DNA from: Methylococcaceae bacterium UBA6146
GTDB taxonomy: Bacteria > Pseudomonadota > Gammaproteobacteria > Methylococcales > Methylomonadaceae
DNA: 64,000 nt
Direction: 5' to 3'
NCBI GenBank assembly: GCA_002422395.1
Contig: DIUY01000001.1
Span: forward strand, 124,001 to 188,000
Position 1 is the stretch's first letter, and each line of letters opens with the position of its first letter. The notes under the pieces are model-generated. The model worked only from the letters and a program-made list of their open reading frames with translations. It made no database searches and was not told the origin of the DNA. The position numbers and the translations under genes are program-made. Of the stretch, positions 16,997 to 26,504 are shown one piece after another.

Positions 16997-17767
16997 CTAG
17001 CGCAATATGCCTCTATTGACATTCCGCAAAAAGCTGACCATATCGGACACCTCTTTGCTATCGCCAGCGAGGTCTTCCATTTTCTCTATAGCATCTTCCA
17101 GGCGAAGATTCATTTTGTAGACAATCTTATAAGCCTTCCGGATTAGCCGAATATCTTCGGCAGTTATCCCATTGCGCTCCATACCCACCGAATTGATGCC
17201 ATGGGGCTTAGTGGGTCTGCCTCCGACCATAATGAAAGGCGGAATATCTTGGGTGATGGCACTACCCATAGCAGCAAAACTGTATTGGCCTATCTGGGTG
17301 AACTGGTGCACCAAGGTGAAGCCCCCTAAGATAGCGTGGCTGTTCAAATGCACATGCCCCGCTAAAGAGGCGCCATTAGCCATAATCACATGGTCGCCAA
17401 TAACACAATCATGAGCCACATGGGTGTAGGCCATAAACAGATTGTCATTACCTATCTGCGTGACGCTATGGTCTTGCTGGGTGCCTCGGTGCATCGAGGT
17501 GAATTCACGGATGGTGTTTCTGTCGCCAATTTCAAGGCGGGTCACCTCGAAGGCATATTTTTTGTCTTGCGGATCCTCGCCAATTGAAGAAAACTGATAG
17601 ATGCGATTATGCTTACCTATCGAAGTGGGGCCTTTGATAACGACATGGGAACCTATGACCGTGCCAGAAGCAATGGTCACATGAGGCCCTATAGCCGAAA
17701 AAGGGCCAACCACTACATCATCAGCCAAATCAGCACGGCTATCAATGATAGCGGTAGGATGAATCAA
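16997..17767 (-). CDS. lpxA: LpxA, UDP-N-acetylglucosamine acyltransferase
   Basis: A 256-residue left-handed beta-helix protein built of hexapeptide repeats, first enzyme of lipid A synthesis. The catalytic His lies in AYTHVAHDC near residue 125, and the C-terminal helical domain begins near residue 190. It starts 2 bp after fabZ, so the two are co-translated; both act on 3-hydroxyacyl-ACP, the branch point between lipid A and fatty acids. Confidence 0.98.
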   Translation of the reverse strand: MIHPTAIIDSRADLADDVVVGPFSAIGPHVTIASGTVIGSHVVIKGPTSIGKHNRIYQFSSIGEDPQDKKYAFEVTRLEIGDRNTIREFTSMHRGTQQDHSVTQIGNDNLFMAYTHVAHDCVIGDHVIMANGASLAGHVHLNSHAILGGFTLVHQFTQIGQYSFAAMGSAITQDIPPFIMVGGRPTKPHGINSVGMERNGITAEDIRLIRKAYKIVYKMNLRLEDAIEKMEDLAGDSKEVSDMVSFLRNVNRGILR

Positions 17768-17769
17768 GG

Positions 17770-18213
17770 TTAATCCACCACGGCCGCACAGCGGATTTCG
17801 GCGCTGGCAACAAATTCGCCATCGACTTCTGCGCTACACTCAAAGGCCCAAATATTACGCTTGCTTTTAAGGAATATTGCTTCCAGCATCAATTGGTCAC
17901 CTGGCACCACAGGTCGTTTAAATTTGGCCTTATCGATGCCCACCAAGTAATAAATCATGCCGGCCAACTCATCACGCGCCGTTTCTGAGGCTAACAACCC
18001 AGTTGCCTGCGCTAGCGCTTCTAAAATAAGCACACCCGGCATAATGGGCTTTTGTGGAAAATGCCCCTGAAAAAATGGCTCATTATAGGTAACGTTTTTT
18101 ACGCCTAATAACCTGACGCCAGGCTTACACTCAATAACCTTATCCACTAATAAAAAAGGGTATCTGTGCGGCAAGAATTCTTGTATCTGTAGAATATCTA
18201 ATTTGATAGACAT
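17770..18213 (-). CDS. fabZ: FabZ, 3-hydroxyacyl-ACP dehydratase
   Basis: A hot-dog fold dehydratase of fatty-acid synthesis. LPHRYPFLLVDKV and FQGHFPQKPIMPGVLILEA carry the catalytic His and Glu. I take the ATG at 18213 (147 residues, usual family size); a GTG at 18231 would add six residues. Upstream lies skp; lpxD, which normally separates them, is absent. Confidence 0.96.
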   Translation of the reverse strand: MSIKLDILQIQEFLPHRYPFLLVDKVIECKPGVRLLGVKNVTYNEPFFQGHFPQKPIMPGVLILEALAQATGLLASETARDELAGMIYYLVGIDKAKFKRPVVPGDQLMLEAIFLKSKRNIWAFECSAEVDGEFVASAEIRCAAVVD

Positions 18214-18269
18214 GTTTTTTGAGCGCTTCACTGTAGAGTTGTTGTCATGTAAATAAAAGCCGTTTATTA

Positions 18270-18770
18270 CTACTCGGGCATGGCTAATAGTTTTTGTTGG
18301 ACTTGAGCCGTCACTTCAATTTTCTCACTTGCATAAATGACACCGTCAGTCAGCAATAAATCAAAATGCTGTTCTTTGGCGATTGACCGGATTGCTTCGA
18401 CGATGCGACGTTGCAATTTCCCTAACTCTTCATTACGGCGTGCGTTAAAATCTTCACTAAATTCCTGTTGGGAGCGTTTAGCGTCCCTTTTTTTATTCAG
18501 AATGTCTTTTTCTAAATTAGAGCGTTCGGTGTCGCTCATAACTGAACCATCTCTCGCCATTCTTTCTTCTTTGCTTTGAATTTCTTTTTGTTGTGCCACC
18601 AATTGTTTGTCGCGCGGTGAAAACTCCAATTCCAAACGCTTTTTAGCTTTTTCAGCCTGCGGCGCTTTTTCAAGAACGGCGGGGATATTGACAAAACCAA
18701 TTTTTAATTCGGCATAGCTCACATTCGCAGCCATTAATAATCCTAAAAATAAAGCAATTTTTGTTTTCAT
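18270..18770 (-). CDS. skp: Skp/OmpH periplasmic chaperone
   Basis: A 166-residue protein with a signal peptide (MKTKIALFLGLLMAANVSYA, cut after residue 20) followed by GFVNIPAVLEKAP and a long charged coiled coil. Skp trimers hold unfolded outer-membrane proteins on the way to BamA, encoded just upstream. The central helix is rich in Lys, Arg, Glu and Gln as in the family. Confidence 0.93.
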   Translation of the reverse strand: MKTKIALFLGLLMAANVSYAELKIGFVNIPAVLEKAPQAEKAKKRLELEFSPRDKQLVAQQKEIQSKEERMARDGSVMSDTERSNLEKDILNKKRDAKRSQQEFSEDFNARRNEELGKLQRRIVEAIRSIAKEQHFDLLLTDGVIYASEKIEVTAQVQQKLLAMPE

Positions 18771-18876
18771 TGGTAAATCAATCTCCGGATAAAGTTAAAT
18801 AGTTTTGTGCAGCAAAAAATACAACTGGCACTTCGTTAGATTATAGGGGATATGCTAATCAAACTGAAAGCTCTTG

Positions 18877-21192
18877 TCAGAAATTTTGCCCGAAATTAAA
18901 TTGGAACAACTGCTTTTGGTCATCAATGTCGAACGTATTGCCAGCACTGTTGGTATAATTGGTGGAGCCTGAATTTAAAGGTACAGCGGCGCTAATGGAC
19001 AAGGCGCCAAATGGCGACAGCCATTCCCCCGAAAGCCCAGCCGAATAACGCAGGTTACCCAAGTTAAATCCGTTGCTAACGGTTCCCGCGTCAAAAAAAG
19101 TCCCAAGGCGCACGGACTTGGTTTCTGACAAAAAGGGTACGGGGAAAAACAATTCGGCATTGCCAATAACTTTGGTTGACCCGCCCAAAGGAAAAGAGTT
19201 CGAATCCCTAGGCCCTAAGGTGTTGTTTTTAAACCCCCGCACAGAGCCTGTGCCACCAGCAAAATAATTTTCAAAAAAGGGCAAGCTCTTCGTGTCACCA
19301 TAGCCATCGCCATAAGCAGCTTCACCATGGAGCCTAAAGGTAAAGTCCTTGGCCAAAGGGAAATAAAGCTGATGCTTGTAACTGACCTTATAATAGCTCA
19401 AATCGCTACCAGGAACAGTTATCAAACCCGACAAACGCTGTTGGCCGCCACTACTGGGGAATATTGCCCGATTGAGCGTATCGTGCGTCCAATTTATGGT
19501 AGGTGACAGCGTTAGAAAAGAATCACCTTCGGTAGTAATGAAATCGCTTATTTGATCAGATGAAAAAGAGGTGGTGCTCAAATCAGTATGCTTAGCATCG
19601 AAGCCAAAGCGTAGCTGATCGAATTCATTTAATGGGATGCCGAAATCAAAACCCGCATTCAGCACATTGGTGGAATAATTGGCAATATTAATCTGCCCGG
19701 CATTCCGCTTGGTGTAGCCAAGGTTGTACCCCAAACTCACGCCATCCGGCGTAAAATAAGGGTTAAAAAAGCCAAATTGATAGCTGGTAAGGTAATCGCT
19801 GTTATTGAAAGCGATATTGACCCGCTTACCCGAGCCAAACACGTTATCCTGCGAAATATTGGCATTTAACACTATCCCTTGCACCTGAGAGAAACCAATA
19901 CCCGCAGACAAATTGCCCGATGCTTTTTCGACAATTGAATAATTGACATCAATCTGATCGTTGGTGCCCACAACCGGCGGCGTTTCAACGTTGACCGATT
20001 CAAAATAGCCTAACCGTTCAAGCCGAGTTTTTGAGCGTTCAATTTTTGCGCTAGATGCCCAACTTGACTCCATCTGGCGCATTTCACGACGCAAAACCTC
20101 ATCCCGAGTTTTCGTGTTGCCACTAAAATTAATGTGATGGACATAAGCACGCTTGCCTGGATCGACAAAAAATGTCATCGCCACTGTTTTGGCTTTCTCA
20201 TTAATTTCCGGCACCATATTGACGTTGGCAAAGGCATAGCCATCATTACCTAAACGGTCAGAAATAGCCTTTGACGTTTCAGTGGCGTTCTTTCTGGAAA
20301 AAACCTCCCCCGGGCCTACACTGACTAACTTGACAAGCTCTTCAGGGGACACGACCAAATTACCTGCCAGCTTTACCTTGTCAAGCGTATAAACATCGCC
20401 TTCTTTGATATTGATGGTGACATAAATATCTTTTTTATCCGGCGTTATAGCGACCTGGGTGGACTCAATCGAGAAATTGACATAGCCACGGTCAAGGTAA
20501 TAAGAGCGTAAAGCTTCCAAATCGGCGGATAGTTTTTGCTTGGAATACTGATCGTCTTTACTGTAAAAAGACAGCCAGTTAGAGGTGTTTAACTCAAGCG
20601 TTGAAAGCAAAGTTTCATCGTCAAACACCGTGTTGCCAACAATATTAATTTCCTTAATCTTAGCAACCCTACCCTCAGAAATGGTGATATGGATACCAAC
20701 CCGATTGCGCGTTAGCGGTGAAACATCCGTTTTAATCTTCACGCCATATTTGCCGTGGCTCAGATATTGGCGGCTTAACTCCTGCTCAACCTTGTCGAGC
20801 ACCTGCCGGTCAAAGGTTTTACCTTCGGACAAACCAATTTTATCGAGGGCTTTTTTTAAATCATCCTTAGACAAATCCTTATTACCTTCAAAAATTATTT
20901 TCGCAATGGCAGGCCGCTCAACCACGTTAACAATCAGGGTTGAACCATCCCGTTCCAAGGTAATGTCCTTAAAAAAACCCGTCTTGAACAATGCCCTGAT
21001 CGCTGGCGCAATATTCTCGGAAGAAAATGTTTCACCAACATTGACCGGCAAATAGTTATATACCGTACCCAAAGAAATACGCTGCAACCCTTTGACCTGA
21101 ATGTCCGTAACAACAAATCCTTCATCACTTTTAACCGCCTGGGAGGCCAGCAAACAAAGCAACAACAAGCGAGAAACAATATTTGATTTCAT
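18877..21192 (-). CDS. bamA: BamA outer-membrane protein assembly factor
   Basis: A 771-residue protein from the ATG at 21190-21192, which gives a signal peptide (KSNIVSRLLLLCLLASQAV) and then the first POTRA domain (FVVTDIQVKGLQRISLGTV). Five POTRA repeats occupy about residues 25-425, then a 16-strand barrel with the conserved GSVRGF loop (FAGGTGSVRGFKNNTLGPRD), and a C-terminal Phe (FNFGQNF). The frame stays open 55 codons further upstream into epmA, but that stretch is not signal-like and is excluded. It assembles beta-barrel proteins in the outer membrane. Confidence 0.98.
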   Translation of the reverse strand: MKSNIVSRLLLLCLLASQAVKSDEGFVVTDIQVKGLQRISLGTVYNYLPVNVGETFSSENIAPAIRALFKTGFFKDITLERDGSTLIVNVVERPAIAKIIFEGNKDLSKDDLKKALDKIGLSEGKTFDRQVLDKVEQELSRQYLSHGKYGVKIKTDVSPLTRNRVGIHITISEGRVAKIKEINIVGNTVFDDETLLSTLELNTSNWLSFYSKDDQYSKQKLSADLEALRSYYLDRGYVNFSIESTQVAITPDKKDIYVTINIKEGDVYTLDKVKLAGNLVVSPEELVKLVSVGPGEVFSRKNATETSKAISDRLGNDGYAFANVNMVPEINEKAKTVAMTFFVDPGKRAYVHHINFSGNTKTRDEVLRREMRQMESSWASSAKIERSKTRLERLGYFESVNVETPPVVGTNDQIDVNYSIVEKASGNLSAGIGFSQVQGIVLNANISQDNVFGSGKRVNIAFNNSDYLTSYQFGFFNPYFTPDGVSLGYNLGYTKRNAGQINIANYSTNVLNAGFDFGIPLNEFDQLRFGFDAKHTDLSTTSFSSDQISDFITTEGDSFLTLSPTINWTHDTLNRAIFPSSGGQQRLSGLITVPGSDLSYYKVSYKHQLYFPLAKDFTFRLHGEAAYGDGYGDTKSLPFFENYFAGGTGSVRGFKNNTLGPRDSNSFPLGGSTKVIGNAELFFPVPFLSETKSVRLGTFFDAGTVSNGFNLGNLRYSAGLSGEWLSPFGALSISAAVPLNSGSTNYTNSAGNTFDIDDQKQLFQFNFGQNF

Positions 21193-21257
21193 GTAGGCAG
21201 TTAAGAAAACGTCTGGATCTGAATAAAAATAGACAGCAATTATACCACAGTAAAACC

Positions 21258-22235
21258 TCAAGCCCTGTGTATAGGAAAACTGAGGACATCCGTAATCGAT
21301 GCGCTGGCAGATAGCAACATCAATAAGCGATCTAAACCTATTGCTATCCCCGAACAATCCGGCAATCCGGCGGACAGAGCCGCAAGCAAACGTCCATCTT
21401 TGGCAACCGCAGGCTGGTTGCGTTGCTGCCTGATGCTTAGCTCGTCATTAAATCGCCGCGCTTGCTCTGCTGCATCAGTTAATTCGTAATAGCCATTGCC
21501 TAATTCGACACCCTTTATAAACAGCTCCACACGCTCAGCAACGCGAGGGTTTTCGGGACTAATCCTAGCTAATGACGACTGGCAGGCGGGATAACCATAA
21601 ACCATACATAGCGCATTGTCTCCAAGATACGGCTGGACTTTGTGGCTAAATAAAAAATCCTGCCACAAAACAGCGTCGCCCGCACAAATCGCCACCGCTT
21701 CTGGCAACCCTTCGGCCACCGCGTAAGCGCAATACTCAGGATAAGAAAACACCAATGGGTCAAGACCCGTATGCTTCCGGAAGACGTCCTGGTAACTAAG
21801 GCGCTGCGTTGCCTGCAAACCATAATCGGCAAACAGCAGGCTAATCAGATCATCAACTTCTGCCATTAATTGCGGCAAACCGAAATCCAGCCGATACCAT
21901 TCCAACAACGTGAACTCAGGATTATGAAAGCGCCCTGATTCACCATTTCTAAAGGCTTTGCAAATCTGGTAAATTGATCCGCTACCCGCTGCCAATAGCC
22001 GTTTCATCGCAAACTCAGGCGAAGTTTGTAAAAACAGCGTGTGTTGATTAGGGGGGGACTCGTATCTCGTACTAAAGAAAGCCAACTGCGGATCAGTCCC
22101 GATGCCTTGGCCTAGCAGTGGCGTTTCGACCTCAAGCACGCCCCGTCCGGCAAAAAATCCGCGTATTTGCCCAAGCACACGCGCCCTTAGATGCAACAAA
22201 TCTACGCTGCAAGTGGGCTGCCAATCAGTTTGCAC
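21258..22235 (-). CDS. epmA: EpmA, EF-P (R)-beta-lysine ligase
   Basis: A 325-residue class II lysyl-tRNA-synthetase-like protein without the anticodon domain. Motif 2 (FRNGESGRFHNPEFTLLEWY) and motif 3 (GIAIGLDRLLMLL) are intact. It attaches beta-lysine to EF-P. It starts at GTG inside the efp stop (TAGTG), so the modifying enzyme is translationally coupled to its substrate. Confidence 0.96.
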   Translation of the reverse strand: MQTDWQPTCSVDLLHLRARVLGQIRGFFAGRGVLEVETPLLGQGIGTDPQLAFFSTRYESPPNQHTLFLQTSPEFAMKRLLAAGSGSIYQICKAFRNGESGRFHNPEFTLLEWYRLDFGLPQLMAEVDDLISLLFADYGLQATQRLSYQDVFRKHTGLDPLVFSYPEYCAYAVAEGLPEAVAICAGDAVLWQDFLFSHKVQPYLGDNALCMVYGYPACQSSLARISPENPRVAERVELFIKGVELGNGYYELTDAAEQARRFNDELSIRQQRNQPAVAKDGRLLAALSAGLPDCSGIAIGLDRLLMLLSASASITDVLSFPIHRA

Positions 22236-22804
22236 TACTCTTTTACGCGTGAAATATATTCACTCGTGCGGGTATCAACCTTAATGACTTCGCCCGTTTG
22301 CACAAACAACGGCACCCGCACCACCGCGCCAGTTTCCAGCTTGGCCGGTTTGCCGCCGCCGCCTGATGTGTCGCCACGCACGCCGGGATCGGTTTCCACA
22401 ATAGCCAATTCAACAAAATTGGCCGGCGTCACCGCCAGCGGCGAATCATTCCATAACGTCACCGTGCAAGAATCCTGATCTTTCAACCATTGCGAGGCAT
22501 CGCCGACAATTTTACTGTCAGCCTGATACTGTTCAAACGTATCCTGCACCATAAAATGCCTGAATTCGCCGTCATTATAAAGATACTGCATCTCAACATC
22601 GACGACATCAGCCCCTTCCAGTGACTCACCCGATTTAAAAGTCCGCTCAATCACCCGGCCGGTTTTCAGGTTTCTAATTTTGACCCGATTAAACGCCTGC
22701 CCTTTGCCTGGTTTGACAAATTCATTTTCAATGATGGCGCAAGGGTCATTATCCAGCATAACTTTTAACCCAGACTTAAATTCATTTGTACTGTAAACAG
22801 CCAT
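22235..22804 (-). CDS. efp: Elongation factor P
   Basis: A 189-residue protein from the ATG at 22802-22804, with GAGGA just upstream; an earlier in-frame start would add seven residues and is rejected. Lys34 in FVKPGKGQAF is the residue modified by EpmA. EF-P rescues ribosomes stalled at consecutive prolines. It forms an operon with epmA and is divergent from epmB. Confidence 0.98.
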   Translation of the reverse strand: MAVYSTNEFKSGLKVMLDNDPCAIIENEFVKPGKGQAFNRVKIRNLKTGRVIERTFKSGESLEGADVVDVEMQYLYNDGEFRHFMVQDTFEQYQADSKIVGDASQWLKDQDSCTVTLWNDSPLAVTPANFVELAIVETDPGVRGDTSGGGGKPAKLETGAVVRVPLFVQTGEVIKVDTRTSEYISRVKE

Positions 22805-22841
22805 TTTATCCTCAATGTGACACACTTATTAAAAGCGCACC

Positions 22842-22870
22842 ATTATAATGGAGGCTTTACCACGATAGAA
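22842..22870. promoter_or_regulatory. Possible symmetric promoter between efp and epmB
   Basis: The palindrome CCATTATAATGG at 22840-22851 gives a perfect TATAAT on both strands, midway between the divergent efp and epmB starts. For efp a weak -35 (TTCTAT, 22865-22870) lies 17 bp upstream; for epmB no good -35 is seen. Shared use of one -10 palindrome is an inference. Confidence 0.45.
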
Positions 22871-22890
22871 ACTTTAAATACTCACGCCCC

Positions 22891-23901
22891 ATGCCTGCAT
22901 CCCTCGACGATTCGCCGCATTTCCTTAAAAACTGGCAGCAACAACTTGCCGGAGCGTTCACCAACATTGACGGCTTATGCCGCTATCTGAACCTTACCGC
23001 TGCTGATTTGCCGACATCAGAAGCCGCCGCCAAAGATTTCCCCATGAGAGTCCCGTTAAACTTTGCCAGCTGCATTGAAAAAGGCAACCCGCATGACCCG
23101 TTGCTACGGCAAGTACTGCCCATCAACCAAGAGTTGTTGCCCTACCCTGGCTTTACCAGCGACCCAGTTGGCGACCTTGCCGCCAGCGCACAAACCGGAT
23201 TGCTGCATAAATATCACGGGCGCGTATTAATGATCAACACCGGCAGTTGCGCCATCAACTGCCGCTATTGTTTCCGCCGGGACTTCCCTTACGCCGACTT
23301 GCAATTAAGCAAACAAGCCGAATTAGCCGCAATTGATCACCTCCAGCGGGACACCAGCATCAGCGAAGTGATTTTAAGCGGCGGCGACCCGTTACTGCTC
23401 AGCGACACACGCTTGGCGCAGTTGTTCAAAAAATTAATCGCCATCAAACACATCAAACGCATCCGTATCCACAGCCGCCTACCCATTGTGTTGCCTGCCC
23501 GCATCACCCCTGAATTCATTGATACGCTACAACAAAGCGGCAAACAGATCGTCATCGTCATGCACTGCAACCATGCCAATGAACTTAACGGACGCGTTTT
23601 GGCGGCCTGCCATTTATTAAGCAGTCAACCGTTCACGCTGCTTAACCAATCCGTCTTGTTAAAAGGGGTTAATGATGATGCGCACGTTTTATGCGGGCTG
23701 AGCGAGCGGTTATTTGAATTTGGCGTACTGCCTTATTACCTGCACTTGCTGGACCGGGCAAAAGGGACGGGGCATTTTGAAGTCGCCGAAACCGTGGCGT
23801 TAGACTTACATCGGCAAATGCAAGCTACCCTCCCCGGTTATCTGGTGCCTAAATTGGTTAGGGAAATTGCGGGGGAAAAGTCGAAAAGTTATGTTACCTA
23901 A
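22891..23901 (+). CDS. epmB: EpmB, EF-P lysine 2,3-aminomutase
   Basis: A 336-residue radical SAM enzyme. The iron-sulfur motif CAINCRYC (C-x3-C-x2-C) is near residues 129-136, followed by SGGDPLLLSD. It converts L-alpha-lysine to (R)-beta-lysine, which EpmA then loads on EF-P. PLP-binding lysine and the C-terminal GTGHFEV segment are present. It is divergent from efp-epmA, so the whole modification route is in one locus; no EpmC hydroxylase is seen. Confidence 0.96.
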   Translation: MPASLDDSPHFLKNWQQQLAGAFTNIDGLCRYLNLTAADLPTSEAAAKDFPMRVPLNFASCIEKGNPHDPLLRQVLPINQELLPYPGFTSDPVGDLAASAQTGLLHKYHGRVLMINTGSCAINCRYCFRRDFPYADLQLSKQAELAAIDHLQRDTSISEVILSGGDPLLLSDTRLAQLFKKLIAIKHIKRIRIHSRLPIVLPARITPEFIDTLQQSGKQIVIVMHCNHANELNGRVLAACHLLSSQPFTLLNQSVLLKGVNDDAHVLCGLSERLFEFGVLPYYLHLLDRAKGTGHFEVAETVALDLHRQMQATLPGYLVPKLVREIAGEKSKSYVT

Positions 23902-24051
23902 GGTGTTAAAAGGTAAATGGGATGCCCGTAAGGATTCGTTCGCCAATAACAACATAGTCCAACCGATTGAGATGTTATATTTTATACGGCAACTTACCGT
24001 TACGTTACCTGTTTGGTCTACTGTATGAAGCCCATCTACACCAGTCCCCCG

Positions 24052-24462
24052 CTATTTTTCCAGCGTATCTCCAATCGTCCAGCGCCCAACCCAATCATCC
24101 GCCGTCACCCGCTCCTCATTAGTCAACTGGGCCTCAAAGCGTTCCATGGCGTATTTTGCACCGAAGTCGCCTTGTTTGGCGGCCAGTTTGTACCACGCAT
24201 AAGCACGCACCATGTCACGTGGCGATTCGGGATGGTTTTCCTCATACCAAAGGCCAAGCTGGTACTGCGCATCCATATTACCCTGCGCGGCCGCTTGCTT
24301 GAGCGCCGCAAACCCTTGTGGCCTAGTGGCAAGCGGTTGCGCCGTCAGCTCCGTTGCGCCCTGTTCGTCTTCGCTGACCGACTGCCCGCCACAAGCTGTT
24401 ATCACCACACTAGCGGCCATTACCGCCAGCACCGCAATTTTTTTGGTTTTGCGTATTGTCAT
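24052..24462 (-). CDS. SEL1-repeat lipoprotein
   Basis: From the ATG at 24462 the product is 136 residues. It opens with a lipoprotein signal (AVMAASVVITACGG, lipidated Cys) and contains two SEL1-type repeats (FAALKQAAAQGNMDAQYQLGLWY and RAYAWYKLAAKQGDFGAKYA). SEL1 repeats are helical protein-binding solenoids. Function unknown. It follows the EamA gene by 37 bp. Confidence 0.7.
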   Translation of the reverse strand: MTIRKTKKIAVLAVMAASVVITACGGQSVSEDEQGATELTAQPLATRPQGFAALKQAAAQGNMDAQYQLGLWYEENHPESPRDMVRAYAWYKLAAKQGDFGAKYAMERFEAQLTNEERVTADDWVGRWTIGDTLEK

Positions 24463-24499
24463 ATTGTTACTTTCCGGTTTTATCATTGGTTACAAGAAT

Positions 24500-25414
24500 T
24501 CAGGCGCCAACTTTGCTGACAGTATAAACGCCCGCCAAAACAAGCAATGTGCCTGCTATGTGCCAATAGCTGACCGCCTCATCCAGCATGAAAAAGGCGA
24601 GCGCCAAAGTCATTATCGGGCCGATGGTGCTGATGATGGAGGCCGAACTGGCGCCTATCCGGCGTATCCCCGCATTCATAAAAAATGCCGGCAACACCGT
24701 GGAAAAAATCGCCATAAGCGCGGCCAGACCGTACACATCAACAGGCAAACCGTCAAGCGCAAGGCCGTGCCGCACCGCAAAATGCACCAGCGTCGCGATA
24801 CAGGCAACCGTCATGGTGTATGCGGTAAACCGCGCCGATCCGATGCGCGGCGTCATCACGCCGCTACCCATAGTAAAACCGGCAAACACCACGGCACTGC
24901 CTAATATCAATGCCGACCCCAACCAGATATGGGCCGACTCGGCGGACAAATGCTCCACAAACACCAACACCATACCCGCGTAGCTTAGCGATAACGCGAG
25001 ACCGACGCGGGCCGTAATTTTGCGTTTGTGCACCAGCGCTGAAAACACCACCACAAAGGTTGGGTAAAGGAACAGGATAACCCGCTCCAGCCCCGCCGAA
25101 ATATAGTGCAGGCCGATAAAATCCAGATAGCTGGCAATGTAATAACCCATCAGACCCAAAACACCTAGCACTAGCCATTGTTTTTTAGACAAGGGTTCAT
25201 TTGCGGATTTTTTGCCGTGCCAGAGTGCGACCGCCAGGAAAAACGGCAGGGAAAACATCATCCGCAAGGCCATCAAGGTGATCGCGTCAACTTGCCCATC
25301 AACCCCATAAGCCAACTTGATAAGAATAGCTTTCGCTGAAAAACCAAAAGCCCCCAGCAACACCAAGAGCATCCCACCAAACCAGTGGCGTTGTGCCACA
25401 GAATTCCCCGTCAT
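24500..25414 (-). CDS. EamA/DMT-family transporter
   Basis: A 304-residue membrane protein with ten predicted helices in two EamA repeats (first near residues 14-135, second near 155-300). The start is the ATG at 25414, which overlaps the stop of the upstream kinase (TAATG); a longer frame exists but lies inside that gene. Substrates of such exporters (metabolites, amino acids) cannot be told from sequence. Confidence 0.85.
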   Translation of the reverse strand: MTGNSVAQRHWFGGMLLVLLGAFGFSAKAILIKLAYGVDGQVDAITLMALRMMFSLPFFLAVALWHGKKSANEPLSKKQWLVLGVLGLMGYYIASYLDFIGLHYISAGLERVILFLYPTFVVVFSALVHKRKITARVGLALSLSYAGMVLVFVEHLSAESAHIWLGSALILGSAVVFAGFTMGSGVMTPRIGSARFTAYTMTVACIATLVHFAVRHGLALDGLPVDVYGLAALMAIFSTVLPAFFMNAGIRRIGASSASIISTIGPIMTLALAFFMLDEAVSYWHIAGTLLVLAGVYTVSKVGA

Positions 25415-26481
25415 TAAGTGCCGCTCTGCGGTCTTAGCCCGTCTATCAGCGAATTGACCTGCGTTTCCTGCGCCATAATGCTTGCGCATAGCCTAAACTG
25501 CCCGGTTGCCCGGCGCAGGTTTTGCAAAGGATCGGTGACTTTAAAATAGCGGTTGCCTTCCAGGTGGTCGGTATAAAACCTAAGCCCCAATTCGAACGGA
25601 ATCAACCGGATAGCGGGGTATAAATAGCCGTAATCGTGGGCCGAGAAAAAACTTCCGGCTTCGGCCAAGTAGCTTTTTAAAATGATCGCACAGATATCCA
25701 GATCGAATTCATCAGTGTCTTCGATATGACAACATGAGCGCAAACAATCGCCAATATCGTAATGCACCAAGCCCGGTTTGACCGTGTCGAGATCAATAAG
25801 ACTGACCACATGCCTGCTCCGCACATCAAACAGGAAATTATTTAATTTCGGGTCCCCGTGGATCACCCGTAGCGGCAGCAAGCCTTGTTGTTTGGCTTGC
25901 TCCAGCGTATCGGCAATATGCCCGAACTGTTCGATAAAATCTGCACAATATGGGTCTTTTGCAGAAGCTTGGCCTAACACGTGATGATAGTGGCTTAAAT
26001 AACGCGGGGTGATGTGGAAGCCAGGCAAAGTGTCATGTAACAAGGCCGGTTCAAGATCGCTAAACAAGTGGTGGAAGTGGCCCAAGGCAAAACCGGCTTG
26101 TTCCGCATCCGCGCTATTGCCTAGCGTTTCGAGGCTTTCAGTTTGCGCTATAAAACTTTGGGCACGCCAAAAATCGCCGCTATCGGCTTGATAAAATAGT
26201 TGGCCAAGGTTGGTTTTGAGTGTTTCGGGCAACTGCAACTTAACGTTGCCCCGTCGCCTTACATGTTGGCTAAGCGCCAGCAAATTGGCTGAAATCAGTT
26301 CGGGGGCGGGGAAAACTTGCCGGTTCACCCGTTGCAGCACAAAACAAGAGGCCGCCGTGGTGACAAGAAAGGTGTCGTTAATCAAACCATTGCCTAGCCG
26401 TTGCAGGTCGGCAATGGCTAGGCCGTGGGAAAACTGAAGGGCAATTGGAAACAATGGATTCAAGATGTGTGCCCGTGCCAA
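25414..26481 (-). CDS. Phosphotransferase of the aminoglycoside-phosphotransferase fold, NahK-like sugar kinase
   Basis: About 355 residues. VIHGDPKLNNFLFD holds the catalytic Asp and Asn of the APH fold, and LIDLDTVKPGLVHYDIGDCLR holds the metal-binding Asp. The arrangement NGLINDTFLV near the N-terminus and HGDPKLNN resembles N-acetylhexosamine 1-kinases. The likely start is TTG at 26481; no ATG fits, so the exact start is uncertain. It is coupled to the EamA gene downstream, hinting at a shared substrate, but this is inference. Confidence 0.7.
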   Translation of the reverse strand: MARAHILNPLFPIALQFSHGLAIADLQRLGNGLINDTFLVTTAASCFVLQRVNRQVFPAPELISANLLALSQHVRRRGNVKLQLPETLKTNLGQLFYQADSGDFWRAQSFIAQTESLETLGNSADAEQAGFALGHFHHLFSDLEPALLHDTLPGFHITPRYLSHYHHVLGQASAKDPYCADFIEQFGHIADTLEQAKQQGLLPLRVIHGDPKLNNFLFDVRSRHVVSLIDLDTVKPGLVHYDIGDCLRSCCHIEDTDEFDLDICAIILKSYLAEAGSFFSAHDYGYLYPAIRLIPFELGLRFYTDHLEGNRYFKVTDPLQNLRRATGQFRLCASIMAQETQVNSLIDGLRPQSGT

Positions 26482-26504
26482 TTAAAGTGGTGTAACCCCG
26501 CCGT

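Noticed and set aside
21193..21357. N-terminal extension of BamA by 55 codons
   Set aside because: It lies in epmA on the same strand, has no signal-like character, and the internal ATG at 21192 gives a proper signal peptide.
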